NCBI RefSeq assembly: GCF_003606265.1
Contig: NZ_CP023671.1
Coordinates: 2,232,001 to 2,296,000 of the forward strand
Source of the DNA: Clostridium septicum
Lineage (GTDB): Bacteria > Bacillota > Clostridia > Clostridiales > Clostridiaceae
Direction: 5' to 3'
DNA length: 64,000 bases
The notes below the pieces were generated by a model. That model worked only from the letters and a program-made list of their open reading frames with translations. It was not told where the DNA came from and did no database searches. This document shows, one piece after another, positions 1-7,870 of the stretch (positions within the stretch are counted from its first letter, which is position 1; every line of letters starts with the position of its first letter). The position numbers and the translations under genes are program-made.

Positions 1-228
1 TGGGAGAATAGAATACTGGCAATAAGTGGTGTAAATCCGTGTAAATGTCCTAACTGTGGTAATAAAATGAGATTTCATGATATTGTATATCCTAAATATG
101 GGTCCATGAGGGAACGGCTGAGAATTAAGATTATAGAAGAGAATGAAGAAAAATTAGAAAAGGCTATAGAAAATTATGCTATTACTAAACGTATATTAAG
201 TGGTAAAATAATTCCGAAAACAACTTAG
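1..228 (+). CDS. C-terminal end of probable IS91/Y2-type transposase (5' truncated by window)
   Basis: An open frame runs from the first base to a TAG at 226-228, giving 75 residues with no start inside the window. It holds a CxC-x2-C zinc-ribbon-like cluster (NPCKCPNCGNKM), then FHDIVYPKYGSMRE, then a charged helical tail. This arrangement resembles, from memory, the C-terminal part of Y2 (IS91-like) transposases in clostridia. A small zinc-ribbon gene follows after 14 bases with its own strong RBS, so the two look co-transcribed. The family call is an inference from a short tail; another zinc-ribbon protein is possible. Confidence 0.45.
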   Translation, partial: WENRILAISGVNPCKCPNCGNKMRFHDIVYPKYGSMRERLRIKIIEENEEKLEKAIENYAITKRILSGKIIPKTT

Positions 229-242
229 TTGGAGGAAGTAAG

Positions 243-434
243 ATGAAAACAGAGGAAATATTATATATTTGTACTATTTGCGGAGCTAAAGAAAATATTC
301 CTAAAGAAGTAGTTGAATATTTTGATGAAATGGATCAAAGCAATGTTGATGAACCACCATGCTTTTCATGTGAAAAGTGCGGAGGAGTAATGAGGCCTAA
401 AGAGTATACTGGAGTATATGGAATAAAGTATTAA
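243..434 (+). CDS. Small zinc-ribbon protein, function unknown
   Basis: A 63-residue protein starting at ATG 243, preceded by GGAGGAAG at a good distance. Two CxxC knuckles (CTIC near residue 10 and CFSCEKC near residue 41) are spaced as in a zinc ribbon; no other domain is visible. It follows the truncated transposase-like frame by 14 bases and probably shares its transcript, so it may be an accessory protein of that element. I do not recognise a named family and assign no function. Confidence 0.6.
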   Translation: MKTEEILYICTICGAKENIPKEVVEYFDEMDQSNVDEPPCFSCEKCGGVMRPKEYTGVYGIKY

Positions 435-450
435 TTAATAGGAAAAATAT

Positions 451-478
451 AGCATAGAACAGATATCGGTTCTATGCT
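451..478 (+). repeat. Perfect 10-bp inverted repeat
   Basis: AGCATAGAAC at 451-460 is exactly complementary to GTTCTATGCT at 469-478 across an 8-base loop, 16 bases after the small zinc-ribbon gene. There is no T-run after it, so it is a weak candidate for intrinsic termination alone. It may be a subterminal hairpin of the mobile element. Confidence 0.5.
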
Positions 479-502
479 TCTTAAGGTACTTAAAATTAAA
501 TT

Positions 503-540
503 CCCGAAGGGAGCGTGGCGAAAGCCACTTTTTTATTTTA
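503..540 (+). terminator. Double hairpin with T-run
   Basis: A mini-hairpin CCC-GAA-GGG (503-511) is followed by GTGGC-GAAA-GCCAC (515-528), a 5-bp stem closed by a GNRA tetraloop, then six T. This is a Rho-independent terminator form closing the transposase/zinc-ribbon unit. The rest of the 435-715 gap is AT-rich with no gene seen. Confidence 0.6.
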
Positions 541-715
541 TAATTATATATTTCGGTAAAAGTATATTTTTATCAATATTAGTACATAGATATACATGAA
601 TTCTTTGACAATCTATCACAATTTTCAACTAAATTTATATATTATATTATAGTTATAAATTTTGTATAGTATTTCAAAATTTGGACAATAATTTAGAGGA
701 AAGGTGGGGAAAGAT

Positions 716-1363
716 ATGAAGAAGAAATTTAAGCTAATCCCTTTTATAATCTTTTCTCTATTGTTTATTGAAGCAATTCCATTTGTAGAAGAAAAATCAC
801 AAAATAGCTTTAATACAATAGAAAATAAAGTTATGGAAGAGTGTGACTTTGTTCAAAATGGTATTAAAATGGAATATGTATCACAAAGTACCTTTAAAGA
901 TGAACAGTATAGGCTATTAATGGAATTGAAGAAAAATATTAAAGATGATATACAATTAAATAAAAATAAAATTATATACAAGGATTTAGAAAAAGAAATT
1001 ACTGTGAATATTTGGGAAGAAAAGAACAAAACAAAAGTTGAAATTATTTATTTAAATAATAAAAATACAAAGAAATCAGCTGATTTAAAGAAAGAATTAG
1101 TAAAATTTCAAAATAATAAATCTATACAAGTAAGATATTTTACTTTCATAAAGGGTAAGATAAAAACATCGGATGAAAATTATGTTCAGGAATTACTAAA
1201 AAATTATATAAAAGAAGGCACTTTAGAAAGCCTTGATATCCATAATGGTTATGTAGCAAAAGCTAAATTAAGAGATAACCAAAGGGTTAATGTAGGGAAT
1301 GTAAAGTACGATACAGGTGAATACATAGTTGTAGGAACACCTATGATATTCATAACATACTAA
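716..1363 (+). CDS. ywmB: YwmB-like (TATA-box-binding-like fold) protein
   Basis: A 215-residue secreted or membrane-anchored protein with an N-terminal hydrophobic signal (about residues 5-23) and a charged soluble body. Length, signal and position directly before murA and spoIID match the YwmB (DUF1779) family of Bacillus and clostridia, whose biochemical role is not established. An upstream GTG at 704 is in frame, but ATG 716 sits at proper distance from the purine-rich GGTGGGG (703-709), so I use it. murA begins 21 bases after the stop, suggesting co-transcription. The assignment rests mainly on context and overall character. Confidence 0.65.
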   Translation: MKKKFKLIPFIIFSLLFIEAIPFVEEKSQNSFNTIENKVMEECDFVQNGIKMEYVSQSTFKDEQYRLLMELKKNIKDDIQLNKNKIIYKDLEKEITVNIWEEKNKTKVEIIYLNNKNTKKSADLKKELVKFQNNKSIQVRYFTFIKGKIKTSDENYVQELLKNYIKEGTLESLDIHNGYVAKAKLRDNQRVNVGNVKYDTGEYIVVGTPMIFITY

Positions 1364-1384
1364 CAATTCATTATGGAGGATAAT

Positions 1385-2644
1385 ATGGAAAAAATTATAG
1401 TTAAAGGTGGAAAAAAACTCAATGGTGAGGTAGATATAAGTCTAGCGAAGAACTCTGTTTTACCTATAATGGTAGCTAGCATATTAAGCCCAAATGAAGT
1501 AATAATTAAGAATGCACCTTTATTGGAAGATGTTTCAGTTTTAGCTAATTTACTTGAAGAATTAAATTGTGATGTAGATTTTTCAAAAATTACAGGTGAC
1601 CTAAAAATTAATACTAGTAATATAGAACCAATGGATACAAATAATGATTTAATAAGAAAGATGAGAGCATCTTTCTTAATTATGGGACCTATGTTGGCCA
1701 GATTTGGCAAATGCAAGATATCACTTCCAGGTGGATGTAACATAGGAAGTAGACCAGTAGATTTGCATTTAAAAGGTTTTAAGATGCTAGGAGCAGATAT
1801 TGAAATAGGACATGGTTTTGTAGAAGCAGAAGTTAAAGAATTAAAAGGCAATAGAATATATTTAGATTTTCCTTCAGTAGGAGCTACAGAAAATCTTCTA
1901 ATGGCTTCTGTTTTAGCAAAAGGAACAACAATAATAGAAAATGCAGCAGAAGAACCAGAAATATGGGATTTAGCTAATTTTTTAAACTCTATGGGAGCTC
2001 ATATAGAAGGGGCTGGAATGGGTAGAATAACCATAGAGGGGGTAGAAGCTTTAAATGGAATAGAGTATAAGCCCCTTTACGATAGAATAGAAGCAGGAAC
2101 ATTTATGGTGGCAGCAGCAATAACAAATAGTATAATTACTATTAATGGTGTAAATGAAGAACATTTACGTCCAACTATTGAAAAACTAAAAGAATGTGGA
2201 GTAAAATTTGAAACTAAAGATGATAGTATAGTTGTTGATGGAACAGGTAGTAAAAGTCCTGTAGATATAAAAACATTACCATATCCAGGTTTTCCTACAG
2301 ATATGCAACCTCAAATGATGAGTTTATTATCTTTAACAAAGGGATCAAGTATTGTTACTGAAACCGTATTTGAAAATAGATTTATGCATGTAGCAGAACT
2401 TGTTAGAATGGGGGCTAATATAAAAATAGATGGAAGAACTGCCATTATAGATGGTGTTGAAGCATTGACTGGTTGTGATGTAAAAGCTACAGATTTAAGA
2501 GCTGGTGCCGCTATGATATTAGCAGGATTAGCAGCTCATGGTGATACTAAAATTGGAGATTTATATCATATTGATAGAGGATACACCAATATTGAAGAAA
2601 AATTTAGAAAGTTAGGTGCAGATGTATATAGAATTGATGAATAA
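1385..2644 (+). CDS. murA: UDP-N-acetylglucosamine 1-carboxyvinyltransferase
   Basis: MurA catalyses the first committed step of peptidoglycan precursor synthesis, transferring enolpyruvyl from PEP to UDP-GlcNAc in the cytoplasm. The 419-residue length is typical. The conserved K22-N23 pair (AKNSVLP) is present, the catalytic loop PGGCNIGSRPVDLH carries the active cysteine C118 (the fosfomycin target), and the catalytic-Asp motif FPTDMQPQ lies near residue 300. An in-frame ATG at 1373 overlaps the RBS GGAGGA (1375-1380); ATG 1385 is the properly spaced start. It sits in the ywmB-murA-spoIID cluster, so it may be the paralogue co-regulated with sporulation genes. Confidence 0.96.
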   Translation: MEKIIVKGGKKLNGEVDISLAKNSVLPIMVASILSPNEVIIKNAPLLEDVSVLANLLEELNCDVDFSKITGDLKINTSNIEPMDTNNDLIRKMRASFLIMGPMLARFGKCKISLPGGCNIGSRPVDLHLKGFKMLGADIEIGHGFVEAEVKELKGNRIYLDFPSVGATENLLMASVLAKGTTIIENAAEEPEIWDLANFLNSMGAHIEGAGMGRITIEGVEALNGIEYKPLYDRIEAGTFMVAAAITNSIITINGVNEEHLRPTIEKLKECGVKFETKDDSIVVDGTGSKSPVDIKTLPYPGFPTDMQPQMMSLLSLTKGSSIVTETVFENRFMHVAELVRMGANIKIDGRTAIIDGVEALTGCDVKATDLRAGAAMILAGLAAHGDTKIGDLYHIDRGYTNIEEKFRKLGADVYRIDE

Positions 2645-2685
2645 ATTCATAAAATTTCTATATAAAAAATAATACATCTATCCAG

Positions 2686-2724
2686 TTAAAGAACTTAGAT
2701 GAATTATCTAAGTTCTTTAATTTT
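2686..2724 (+). terminator. Rho-independent terminator after murA
   Basis: A 15-bp inverted repeat (TTAAAGAACTTAGAT at 2686-2700 and its complement at 2706-2720) has a 5-base loop and is followed by T residues. It separates murA from spoIID, implying spoIID has its own (sporulation) promoter. Confidence 0.8.
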
Positions 2725-2830
2725 GAAAAAATTTATTTATTACAGCTTAACATAGAAAAAATAAAATAAAGTATATTTTAAAAAATAGACTAATATATTA
2801 AAATGTAGAAGCTTTACAGGAGGAGTGGAG

Positions 2831-3877
2831 ATGAATAAGAGAGTTAAATTACCAGAAGGAATAATGATGTTAGTAACAATTAGTATATTAGTTTTGTTTT
2901 TTATGATTGGGATACCAATTATGGTTATAAATTCTGATAGTAAATCTGAAAAAAAGGAATCTCCTAAAGCACCAAAAGTAGTAACGGAGAATGCAACATA
3001 TATAGAGATTAAAGGAAGTGACATTATTAAAGTGTTTATAGAAAATGAAAATAAAGTAGTAGAAGTTCCTTTAGAAGATTATGTGAAAAGTGTAGTGTCT
3101 GGAGAAATGCCAGCTAGTTTTGAACTAGAAGCTTTAAAGGCTCAGGCTATAGCAGCTAGAACTTATGTTGCTACTAAAAAAATAAAGCCTTGTGTAAAGG
3201 CAGAAAAAGCAGGTGGAGATGTATGTGATTCAACACATTGTCAAGTATATATAAGTAAAGAAAGTAGACTTGAAAAATGGAGTGAAAAAGATAGGGATAA
3301 TAATTGGAAGAAAATAGAGGAGGCTGTTAATGAAACTAAAGGACAAGTTTTAACTTATAATGGAAATTTAGTTATGTATCCACAGTTTTTTGCAACAAGT
3401 TCTGGAAAGACAGAAAATTCGGTAGATGTTTTTTCTAATGATGTTCCATATTTAGTATCTACAGAAAGTTTAGGAGAAGAAATTGCACCTAAATTCAAAA
3501 GTGAAAAATCTATAGGTATAGATGAGTTTATAAACATTATAAATTCAAATTATGAAAAATCAGGATTAAATATTAATAATTTATCAGGGAATATTGAAAT
3601 TATAAGTAAAAGTGATGCTGGTGGGGTAAAAGAAATAAGAATTGGTAAGGAGAGAATTAAAGGAACAGAATTTAGACATTTACTTAAGCTAAATTCAACG
3701 AACTTTGAATTTGATATAAGTGAAAGTGAAATAATATTTAAATGTAAGGGATATGGTCATGGAGTAGGAATGAGTCAGTGGGGAGCAAATGTTATGGCAA
3801 AAGAAGGAAAGAATTTTAAGGAAATACTTTCCCATTATTATACGGATACCCAATTAAAGGATATAGAATTTAAATAA
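2831..3877 (+). CDS. spoIID: Stage II sporulation protein D, lytic transglycosylase
   Basis: SpoIID is the mother-cell membrane enzyme that cleaves glycan strands without peptide side chains during engulfment, working with SpoIIM and SpoIIP. The 348-residue protein has one N-terminal membrane segment (about residues 8-34). The catalytic motif SGEMPASFE includes E92, then comes KAQAIAARTY. A Cys/His patch (VCDSTHCQVY, C132, H136, C137) resembles the zinc site of clostridial SpoIID, and the C-terminal signature GYGHGVGMSQWGA is present. ATG 2831 is chosen over GTG 2825 because AGGAGG (2818-2823) is optimally spaced. It lies between murA and a spoIIQ-like gene, as in other spore formers. Confidence 0.95.
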   Translation: MNKRVKLPEGIMMLVTISILVLFFMIGIPIMVINSDSKSEKKESPKAPKVVTENATYIEIKGSDIIKVFIENENKVVEVPLEDYVKSVVSGEMPASFELEALKAQAIAARTYVATKKIKPCVKAEKAGGDVCDSTHCQVYISKESRLEKWSEKDRDNNWKKIEEAVNETKGQVLTYNGNLVMYPQFFATSSGKTENSVDVFSNDVPYLVSTESLGEEIAPKFKSEKSIGIDEFINIINSNYEKSGLNINNLSGNIEIISKSDAGGVKEIRIGKERIKGTEFRHLLKLNSTNFEFDISESEIIFKCKGYGHGVGMSQWGANVMAKEGKNFKEILSHYYTDTQLKDIEFK

Positions 3878-3886
3878 TTAAAACAG

Positions 3887-3926
3887 AGAAGATCTAGAAA
3901 TTTCAATTTCTAGATCTTCTTTTTTA
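3887..3926 (+). terminator. Rho-independent terminator after spoIID
   Basis: A long inverted repeat AGAAGATCTAGAAATT (3887-3902) pairs with 3905-3920 and is followed by six T. Confidence 0.85.
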
Positions 3927-4054
3927 TTGAATTTAATAAATTTATTTACTTTTTGAAAATTCGACAAGAAATGTTGAAATTTGATGTAAAGAAAAATAAA
4001 AATACATGTATTAATTTACAGTAAAGGGCAAGAATACAAAAAGGAGGTGTTGAT

Positions 4055-4804
4055 ATGGACCAAAATAAAAAAGATAAGGTAAAAAACTTTTTTAGAAAGG
4101 AGGGCTTTTATTTAGTTCTATTCCTTTGCTTATGTTTAGTTGCAACAGTGACAGTAGTAACTAGTAAGAAAAATAAATTAAAACAAGAACAAGCAAAACA
4201 ATCAGAGAAGGAATTTACATTAAATGTTGATGATAAGACTACTTCAGAGGTTCAAAAGCAAAATGCAGATAGAGTTCAAAATAATACAGAAGAAAAAGTA
4301 GCTCAAACTGAAAATGAAACCAATCAAGAAGTAGCAACAACAGAAAAGGATGTTAATGTTTCAGCAGGAACAAATTCAGAAGTAAAATTTATCAATCCGA
4401 TTGAAGGAACTATTTCTAGATCATACTCATATCCAAAACCACAAGGAATGAAAGATGGAACAAGTAGAAATATTAGAGGAATAGATGTAAAAGCTAAGGT
4501 TGGAACAGATGTAAAAGCAGCTGCAGTTGGAGAAGTAAAAGAAGTTTCAAAAAGGGCAGAGGAAGGAAATTACGTACTTATTGCTCATGCTAATGGAGTA
4601 AATACTAAGTATTGTAATTTAGATTCAGACATAAAAGTTAAAGTTGGAGATAAAGTAACAGAGGAAACTGTTATAGGAAAGGTTGGAGAAAGCTCTAAAA
4701 TCTTTACTAATAGCGAGTTTGGTGAACATATTAATTTACAAGTTCAAGATTCTAATGGAAAAGACTTAGATCCAACAAAATATTTTACTTACAAAGCAGA
4801 ATAA
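4055..4804 (+). CDS. spoIIQ: SpoIIQ-like membrane protein with degenerate M23/LytM domain
   Basis: A 249-residue protein with one membrane segment (residues 18-36), a low-complexity E/Q/T/N-rich linker (about 40-110) and a C-terminal LytM fold (about 112-245). In SpoIIQ proteins the forespore LytM domain binds mother-cell SpoIIIAH to form the engulfment channel. Here the first zinc His of HxxxD is replaced (I140, with D144 kept) and HxH is reduced to H225-x-N227, so two of three expected zinc ligands are missing and a peptidase role is unlikely. It follows spoIID and precedes spoIIID. RBS AAGGAGGTG precedes ATG 4055. Confidence 0.85.
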   Translation: MDQNKKDKVKNFFRKEGFYLVLFLCLCLVATVTVVTSKKNKLKQEQAKQSEKEFTLNVDDKTTSEVQKQNADRVQNNTEEKVAQTENETNQEVATTEKDVNVSAGTNSEVKFINPIEGTISRSYSYPKPQGMKDGTSRNIRGIDVKAKVGTDVKAAAVGEVKEVSKRAEEGNYVLIAHANGVNTKYCNLDSDIKVKVGDKVTEETVIGKVGESSKIFTNSEFGEHINLQVQDSNGKDLDPTKYFTYKAE

Positions 4805-4810
4805 AAAAAT

Positions 4811-4850
4811 TTTCATCAGTCTTTTTCTATTTGAAAATGGCTGATGAAAA
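4811..4850 (+). terminator. Possible terminator after spoIIQ-like gene
   Basis: TTTCATCAG (4811-4819) is complementary to CTGATGAAA (4841-4849), with a weak AT-rich inner stem. No clear T-run follows, so partial read-through into spoIIID is possible. Confidence 0.35.
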
Positions 4851-4883
4851 TATACAAATTATATTTATAAAGGAGGTAGCATT

Positions 4884-5135
4884 TTGAAAGATTATATTCA
4901 AGAAAGGGTATTAGAAGTAGCACAATATATTATAGATTCTAAAGATACAATAAGAAAAACTGCAAAGGTATTTGGGGTAAGTAAAAGCACTATACACAAA
5001 GATATGACTGAGAGGCTGCCTAAAATAAACCCTGTAATAGCAGAACAAACACATACAATTTTAGAGTTAAATAAAGCAGAAAGACATATTAGAGGTGGAA
5101 AAGCTACTAAGCTAAAATATAAGGCAGTAGATTAA
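4884..5135 (+). CDS. spoIIID: Stage III sporulation transcriptional regulator SpoIIID
   Basis: An 83-residue DNA-binding protein with a helix-turn-helix (about residues 20-43, RKTAKVFGVSKSTIHKDMTE) and a basic C-terminal tail, the SpoIIID size and form. SpoIIID tunes sigma-E and sigma-K genes in the mother cell. The start is TTG at 4884, supported by AAGGAGGT (4870-4877) six bases upstream; no ATG is better placed. It lies between the spoIIQ-like gene and mbl, the conserved order in Bacillus and Clostridium. Confidence 0.95.
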   Translation: MKDYIQERVLEVAQYIIDSKDTIRKTAKVFGVSKSTIHKDMTERLPKINPVIAEQTHTILELNKAERHIRGGKATKLKYKAVD

Positions 5136-5262
5136 TAGCTGAATTAAAAAGGAAGGATAAAAATCATTGAATCATCACCATATTCCATATATAATAAAAA
5201 AATAAGGAAGAATTATGTAGTATTTAGTAAAATAGAATTAAGTCAATAGGAGTGAAAGAGGA

Positions 5263-6297
5263 ATGTGGTTTTGGAGACGTGGTACTGATTTGGGGATCGA
5301 TTTAGGAACCGCTACGGTTTTAGTTTATGTTAAGGGAAAAGGTGTAATATTAAAAGAACCATCAGTTGTTGCCATTAATAAAAGCAATAATAAAGTACTT
5401 GCTGCAGGTGAAGAAGCAAGAAAAATGATAGGAAGAACACCAGGAAATATAGTTGCGGTTAGACCATTAAGAAACGGTGTTATATCAGACTATGATATAA
5501 CAGAAAAAATGTTAAAAGAATTCATAAAAAAAGCGTATGGAAAAGCAAAAATAACTGCGCCTAAAGTAATGGTATGTGTACCTTCACAAGCCACGGAAGT
5601 TGAAAAAAGAGCAGTTATGGATGCTACAACAAACTTAGGTGCTAAAAGAGTACATTTAATTGAAGAACCTTTGGCAGCTGCAATAGGAGTTGGCTTAGAT
5701 ATAACCAAGCCCAATGGATCTATGGTAGTTGATATAGGTGGAGGAACTACAGATATAGCAGTAATATCTCTTGGAGGGGTTGTTGTTAGAAGCTCAATAA
5801 AGGTGGCAGGAGATACTTTTGATGATGCTATAATAAAATATGTTAGAAGCAAGTATAAAATTATGATTGGAGAAAAGACAGCTGAAGAATTAAAGGTAAA
5901 TATAGGATCTGTATTTAAAGGATCGAGAGATTTGGTTACTACAATGAAAGGTAGAAATTTAGTTACAGGTTTACCAGATGAAGTTTCAATTAGTACAGAT
6001 GAGATAAGAGAAGCATTAAAAGAGTCTGTAGGATTAATTGTAGAACAAGTTAAGTTTGTCTTAGAAAGAACTCCACCAGAATTAGCGGCAGATATAATTG
6101 AAAAAGGGATTTTAATGACCGGTGGAGGATCATTATTAGATGGATTAGATAAGGTAATACAAAACGAAACAGGAGTATCAGTCTCTATTGCAGATAATTC
6201 AGTAGAAGCCGTAGTAGAAGGAACTGGTGAGGTTTTAAGATATTTAGATAAAATTGATTCATCATTAATTGGACAAGAAATAACATTAATTGATTAA
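5263..6297 (+). CDS. mbl: MreB/Mbl family rod-shape actin homologue
   Basis: A 344-residue bacterial actin that polymerises under the membrane and guides lateral wall synthesis. The N-terminal amphipathic/aromatic MWFWRR supports membrane attachment. The first phosphate loop GIDLGTATVLVY begins near residue 11, the second VDIGGGTTDIAVISLGG near residue 158, and the adenosine motif MTGGGSLLDGL near residue 286. Position after spoIIID argues for Mbl rather than the MreB of the mreBCD operon, but the sequence alone does not separate paralogues. ATG 5263 has a modest AGGAGTG RBS. Confidence 0.93.
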   Translation: MWFWRRGTDLGIDLGTATVLVYVKGKGVILKEPSVVAINKSNNKVLAAGEEARKMIGRTPGNIVAVRPLRNGVISDYDITEKMLKEFIKKAYGKAKITAPKVMVCVPSQATEVEKRAVMDATTNLGAKRVHLIEEPLAAAIGVGLDITKPNGSMVVDIGGGTTDIAVISLGGVVVRSSIKVAGDTFDDAIIKYVRSKYKIMIGEKTAEELKVNIGSVFKGSRDLVTTMKGRNLVTGLPDEVSISTDEIREALKESVGLIVEQVKFVLERTPPELAADIIEKGILMTGGGSLLDGLDKVIQNETGVSVSIADNSVEAVVEGTGEVLRYLDKIDSSLIGQEITLID

Positions 6298-6312
6298 TAT
6301 TATTTGATATAT

Positions 6313-6350
6313 AGGTATAGAATTTTAAAATTCTATACCTTTTTATTTTT
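6313..6350. terminator. Terminator between convergent mbl and yyaC
   Basis: AGGTATAGAATTTT (6313-6326) is perfectly complementary to 6327-6340, followed by TTTTTATTTTT on the plus strand. It serves mbl and may weakly serve yyaC. Confidence 0.8.
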
Positions 6351-6879
6351 AGTTAGTTATATTAGATAAATAATAAGCTTTGGATATACCCTTAGAAATT
6401 ACTTTTGCCATACTCATAATTAGATGAAGACGAATGCTACGAGAGGTAAAAAACTCTGCATTGTCACTAGATTCAACTATACCTATTATAGAAGCAGATC
6501 CCACATCAGGTAATAATTTACCTACTCCCTTACCAGGATGAATTGGATAATTTCTTATATGAATTTCACCTATGGATTTTGTATCACCTAAGCATGCATC
6601 AATACCAATAATTGTAGAGTTAGGATGAAGTTTTTTTATTTGAGACAAACGTTTTTCTATATTTAGTGCATGTATAGGAGATTCTATAGTACCATAAACA
6701 GGAAGGTCGCAGTTATTTTCTATTAGATATGTACCTACTAAAGGACCTAGACAATCACCTATACATTTATCTGTTCCAATGCATACAATTACTGTATTTT
6801 TAGATATATAGTTTTTTAAAACATTAGCAATCTCATAATAAGCCAAATCAGATTCATAAAAAACTTTATGTTTTACCAA
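6349..6879 (-). CDS. yyaC: YyaC-like spore protease family protein (DUF1256)
   Basis: A 176-residue protein of the YyaC family, a group related to the germination protease GPR fold and found in spore formers; its substrate is not established. Seen in the sequence: CIGTDKCIGDCLGPLVG near residue 33, GTIESPIHALN near residue 63, IIGIDACLGD near residue 90 and a GKGVGKLLPDVGSASIIGIV block. The start is TTG (complement of 6877-6879) with a GGGGGTG RBS 5-6 bases upstream; no ATG fits better. It is convergent with mbl. Confidence 0.85.
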   Translation of the reverse strand: MVKHKVFYESDLAYYEIANVLKNYISKNTVIVCIGTDKCIGDCLGPLVGTYLIENNCDLPVYGTIESPIHALNIEKRLSQIKKLHPNSTIIGIDACLGDTKSIGEIHIRNYPIHPGKGVGKLLPDVGSASIIGIVESSDNAEFFTSRSIRLHLIMSMAKVISKGISKAYYLSNITN

Positions 6880-6892
6880 AGCTTCACCCCCT

Positions 6893-7111
6893 TATAGATA
6901 ATATATATGAGGAAGGAACAAGGATTATAATATATAGTTATAAAAATAATATAGGATTCAAATATAAATATTTAATTATATAGGTTACTTATGAAGATTT
7001 ATTCAAAAAAATTAAAACTTAAACAAATTTATATATAGGCATAATATGAAGGAAATAAGAGTAAATTAAAGAATAAATACTTTAATTCTTATAAAATGGT
7101 AAAAGTTGAAC
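6893..7111. other. AT-rich intergenic stretch, no gene seen
   Basis: Very AT-rich sequence between divergent yyaC and the tRNA operon promoter. No ORF with an RBS, and no conserved RNA that I recognise. Confidence 0.5.
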
Positions 7112-7140
7112 TTGAAATTAATAGTTAATGATTATATACT
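7112..7140 (+). promoter_or_regulatory. Sigma-A-type promoter of tRNA operon
   Basis: TTGAAA (7112-7117), a 17-base spacer and TATACT (7135-7140), about 60 bases upstream of the first tRNA. Confidence 0.7.
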
Positions 7141-7202
7141 AGTCATTGTCAGTCGAGCAGATAAGATTTGTTCGAGACATAAGAATCAAAAAGTTAAATT
7201 AT

Positions 7203-7287
7203 GGGGGAGTTCCCGAGTGGCCAAAGGGGGCAGACTGTAAATCTGTTACGTTTCGTTTCGATGGTTCGAATCCGTCCTCCCCCACCA
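7203..7287 (+). tRNA. tRNA-Tyr (GTA), copy 1
   Basis: An 85-nt type II tRNA. The acceptor GGGGGAG pairs with CTCCCCC, the anticodon loop is CTGTAAA (GTA), a long variable arm is present and CCA is encoded (7285-7287). Confidence 0.97.
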
Positions 7288-7313
7288 TACTTTAATTTTA
7301 ATTTAACAAATAT

Positions 7314-7388
7314 GCTGGCATGGCTCAACGGTAGAGCAGCTGACTTGTAATCAGCAGGTTGTAGGTTCGATTCCTATTGCCAGCTCCA
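7314..7388 (+). tRNA. tRNA-Thr (TGT), copy 1
   Basis: A 75-nt tRNA. The acceptor GCTGGCA pairs with TGCCAGC, the anticodon loop is CTTGTAA (TGT), the T-loop is GGTTCGATTCC and CCA is encoded. Confidence 0.97.
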
Positions 7389-7396
7389 AATAAAAT

Positions 7397-7481
7397 GGGG
7401 GAGTTCCCGAGTGGCCAAAGGGGGCAGACTGTAAATCTGTTACGTTTCGTTTCGATGGTTCGAATCCGTCCTCCCCCACCA
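7397..7481 (+). tRNA. tRNA-Tyr (GTA), copy 2
   Basis: Identical in sequence to the tRNA-Tyr at 7203-7287, with encoded CCA. Confidence 0.97.
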
Positions 7482-7497
7482 TTTTATTAATTTTTAA

Positions 7498-7573
7498 GGG
7501 CGCATAGCTCAGCTGGGAGAGCATCTGCCTTACAAGCAGAGGGTCACAGGTTCGATCCCTGTTGTGCCCACCA
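7498..7573 (+). tRNA. tRNA-Val (TAC)
   Basis: A 76-nt tRNA. The acceptor GGGCGCA pairs with TGTGCCC (one G-T pair), the anticodon loop is CTTACAA (TAC) and CCA is encoded. Confidence 0.97.
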
Positions 7574-7593
7574 CTTAAAATAAAAAACAATAT

Positions 7594-7668
7594 GCTGGCA
7601 TGGCTCAACGGTAGAGCAGCTGACTTGTAATCAGCAGGTTGTAGGTTCGATTCCTATTGCCAGCTCCA
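7594..7668 (+). tRNA. tRNA-Thr (TGT), copy 2
   Basis: Identical to the tRNA-Thr at 7314-7388, including its short 5' flank TAT. Confidence 0.97.
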
Positions 7669-7673
7669 ATAAT

Positions 7674-7758
7674 GGGGGAGTTCCCGAGTGGCCAAAGGGG
7701 GCAGACTGTAAATCTGTTACGTTTCGTTTCGATGGTTCGAATCCGTCCTCCCCCACCA
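7674..7758 (+). tRNA. tRNA-Tyr (GTA), copy 3
   Basis: Identical to the two upstream tRNA-Tyr genes; last gene of the operon. Confidence 0.97.
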
Positions 7759-7760
7759 TT

Positions 7761-7793
7761 AAAAGCAAGATATTAAATCTTGCTTTTTTTTTA
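7761..7793 (+). terminator. Terminator of tRNA operon
   Basis: AAAAGCAAGAT (7761-7771), loop ATTAA, ATCTTGCTTTT (7777-7787), followed by a run of T. Confidence 0.9.
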
Positions 7794-7814
7794 TTAAAAA
7801 AATTATTAATAATG

Positions 7815-7843
7815 TTGACCAATAATATAAAAAATGATATAAT
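7815..7843 (+). promoter_or_regulatory. Promoter of SAM riboswitch-metK
   Basis: TTGACC (7815-7820), a 17-base spacer and TATAAT (7838-7843), 27 bases before the first aptamer stem. Confidence 0.8.
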
Positions 7844-7870
7844 TTGACTCGTATAAAAAAATGATATTAG

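Noticed and set aside
1360-1851. 163-residue minus-strand ORF opposite murA
   Set aside because: A shadow frame of murA; low-complexity translation and no RBS.
5490-5852. 120-residue minus-strand ORF opposite mbl
   Set aside because: Antisense shadow of a highly conserved actin-homologue gene, without an RBS.
7351-7822. Minus-strand ORFs with translations such as GEDGFEPSKRNVTDLQSAPFGHSG
   Set aside because: They are antisense readings of the tRNA-Tyr, Thr and Val genes, a well-known class of false proteins; the six tRNAs fold fully on the plus strand.
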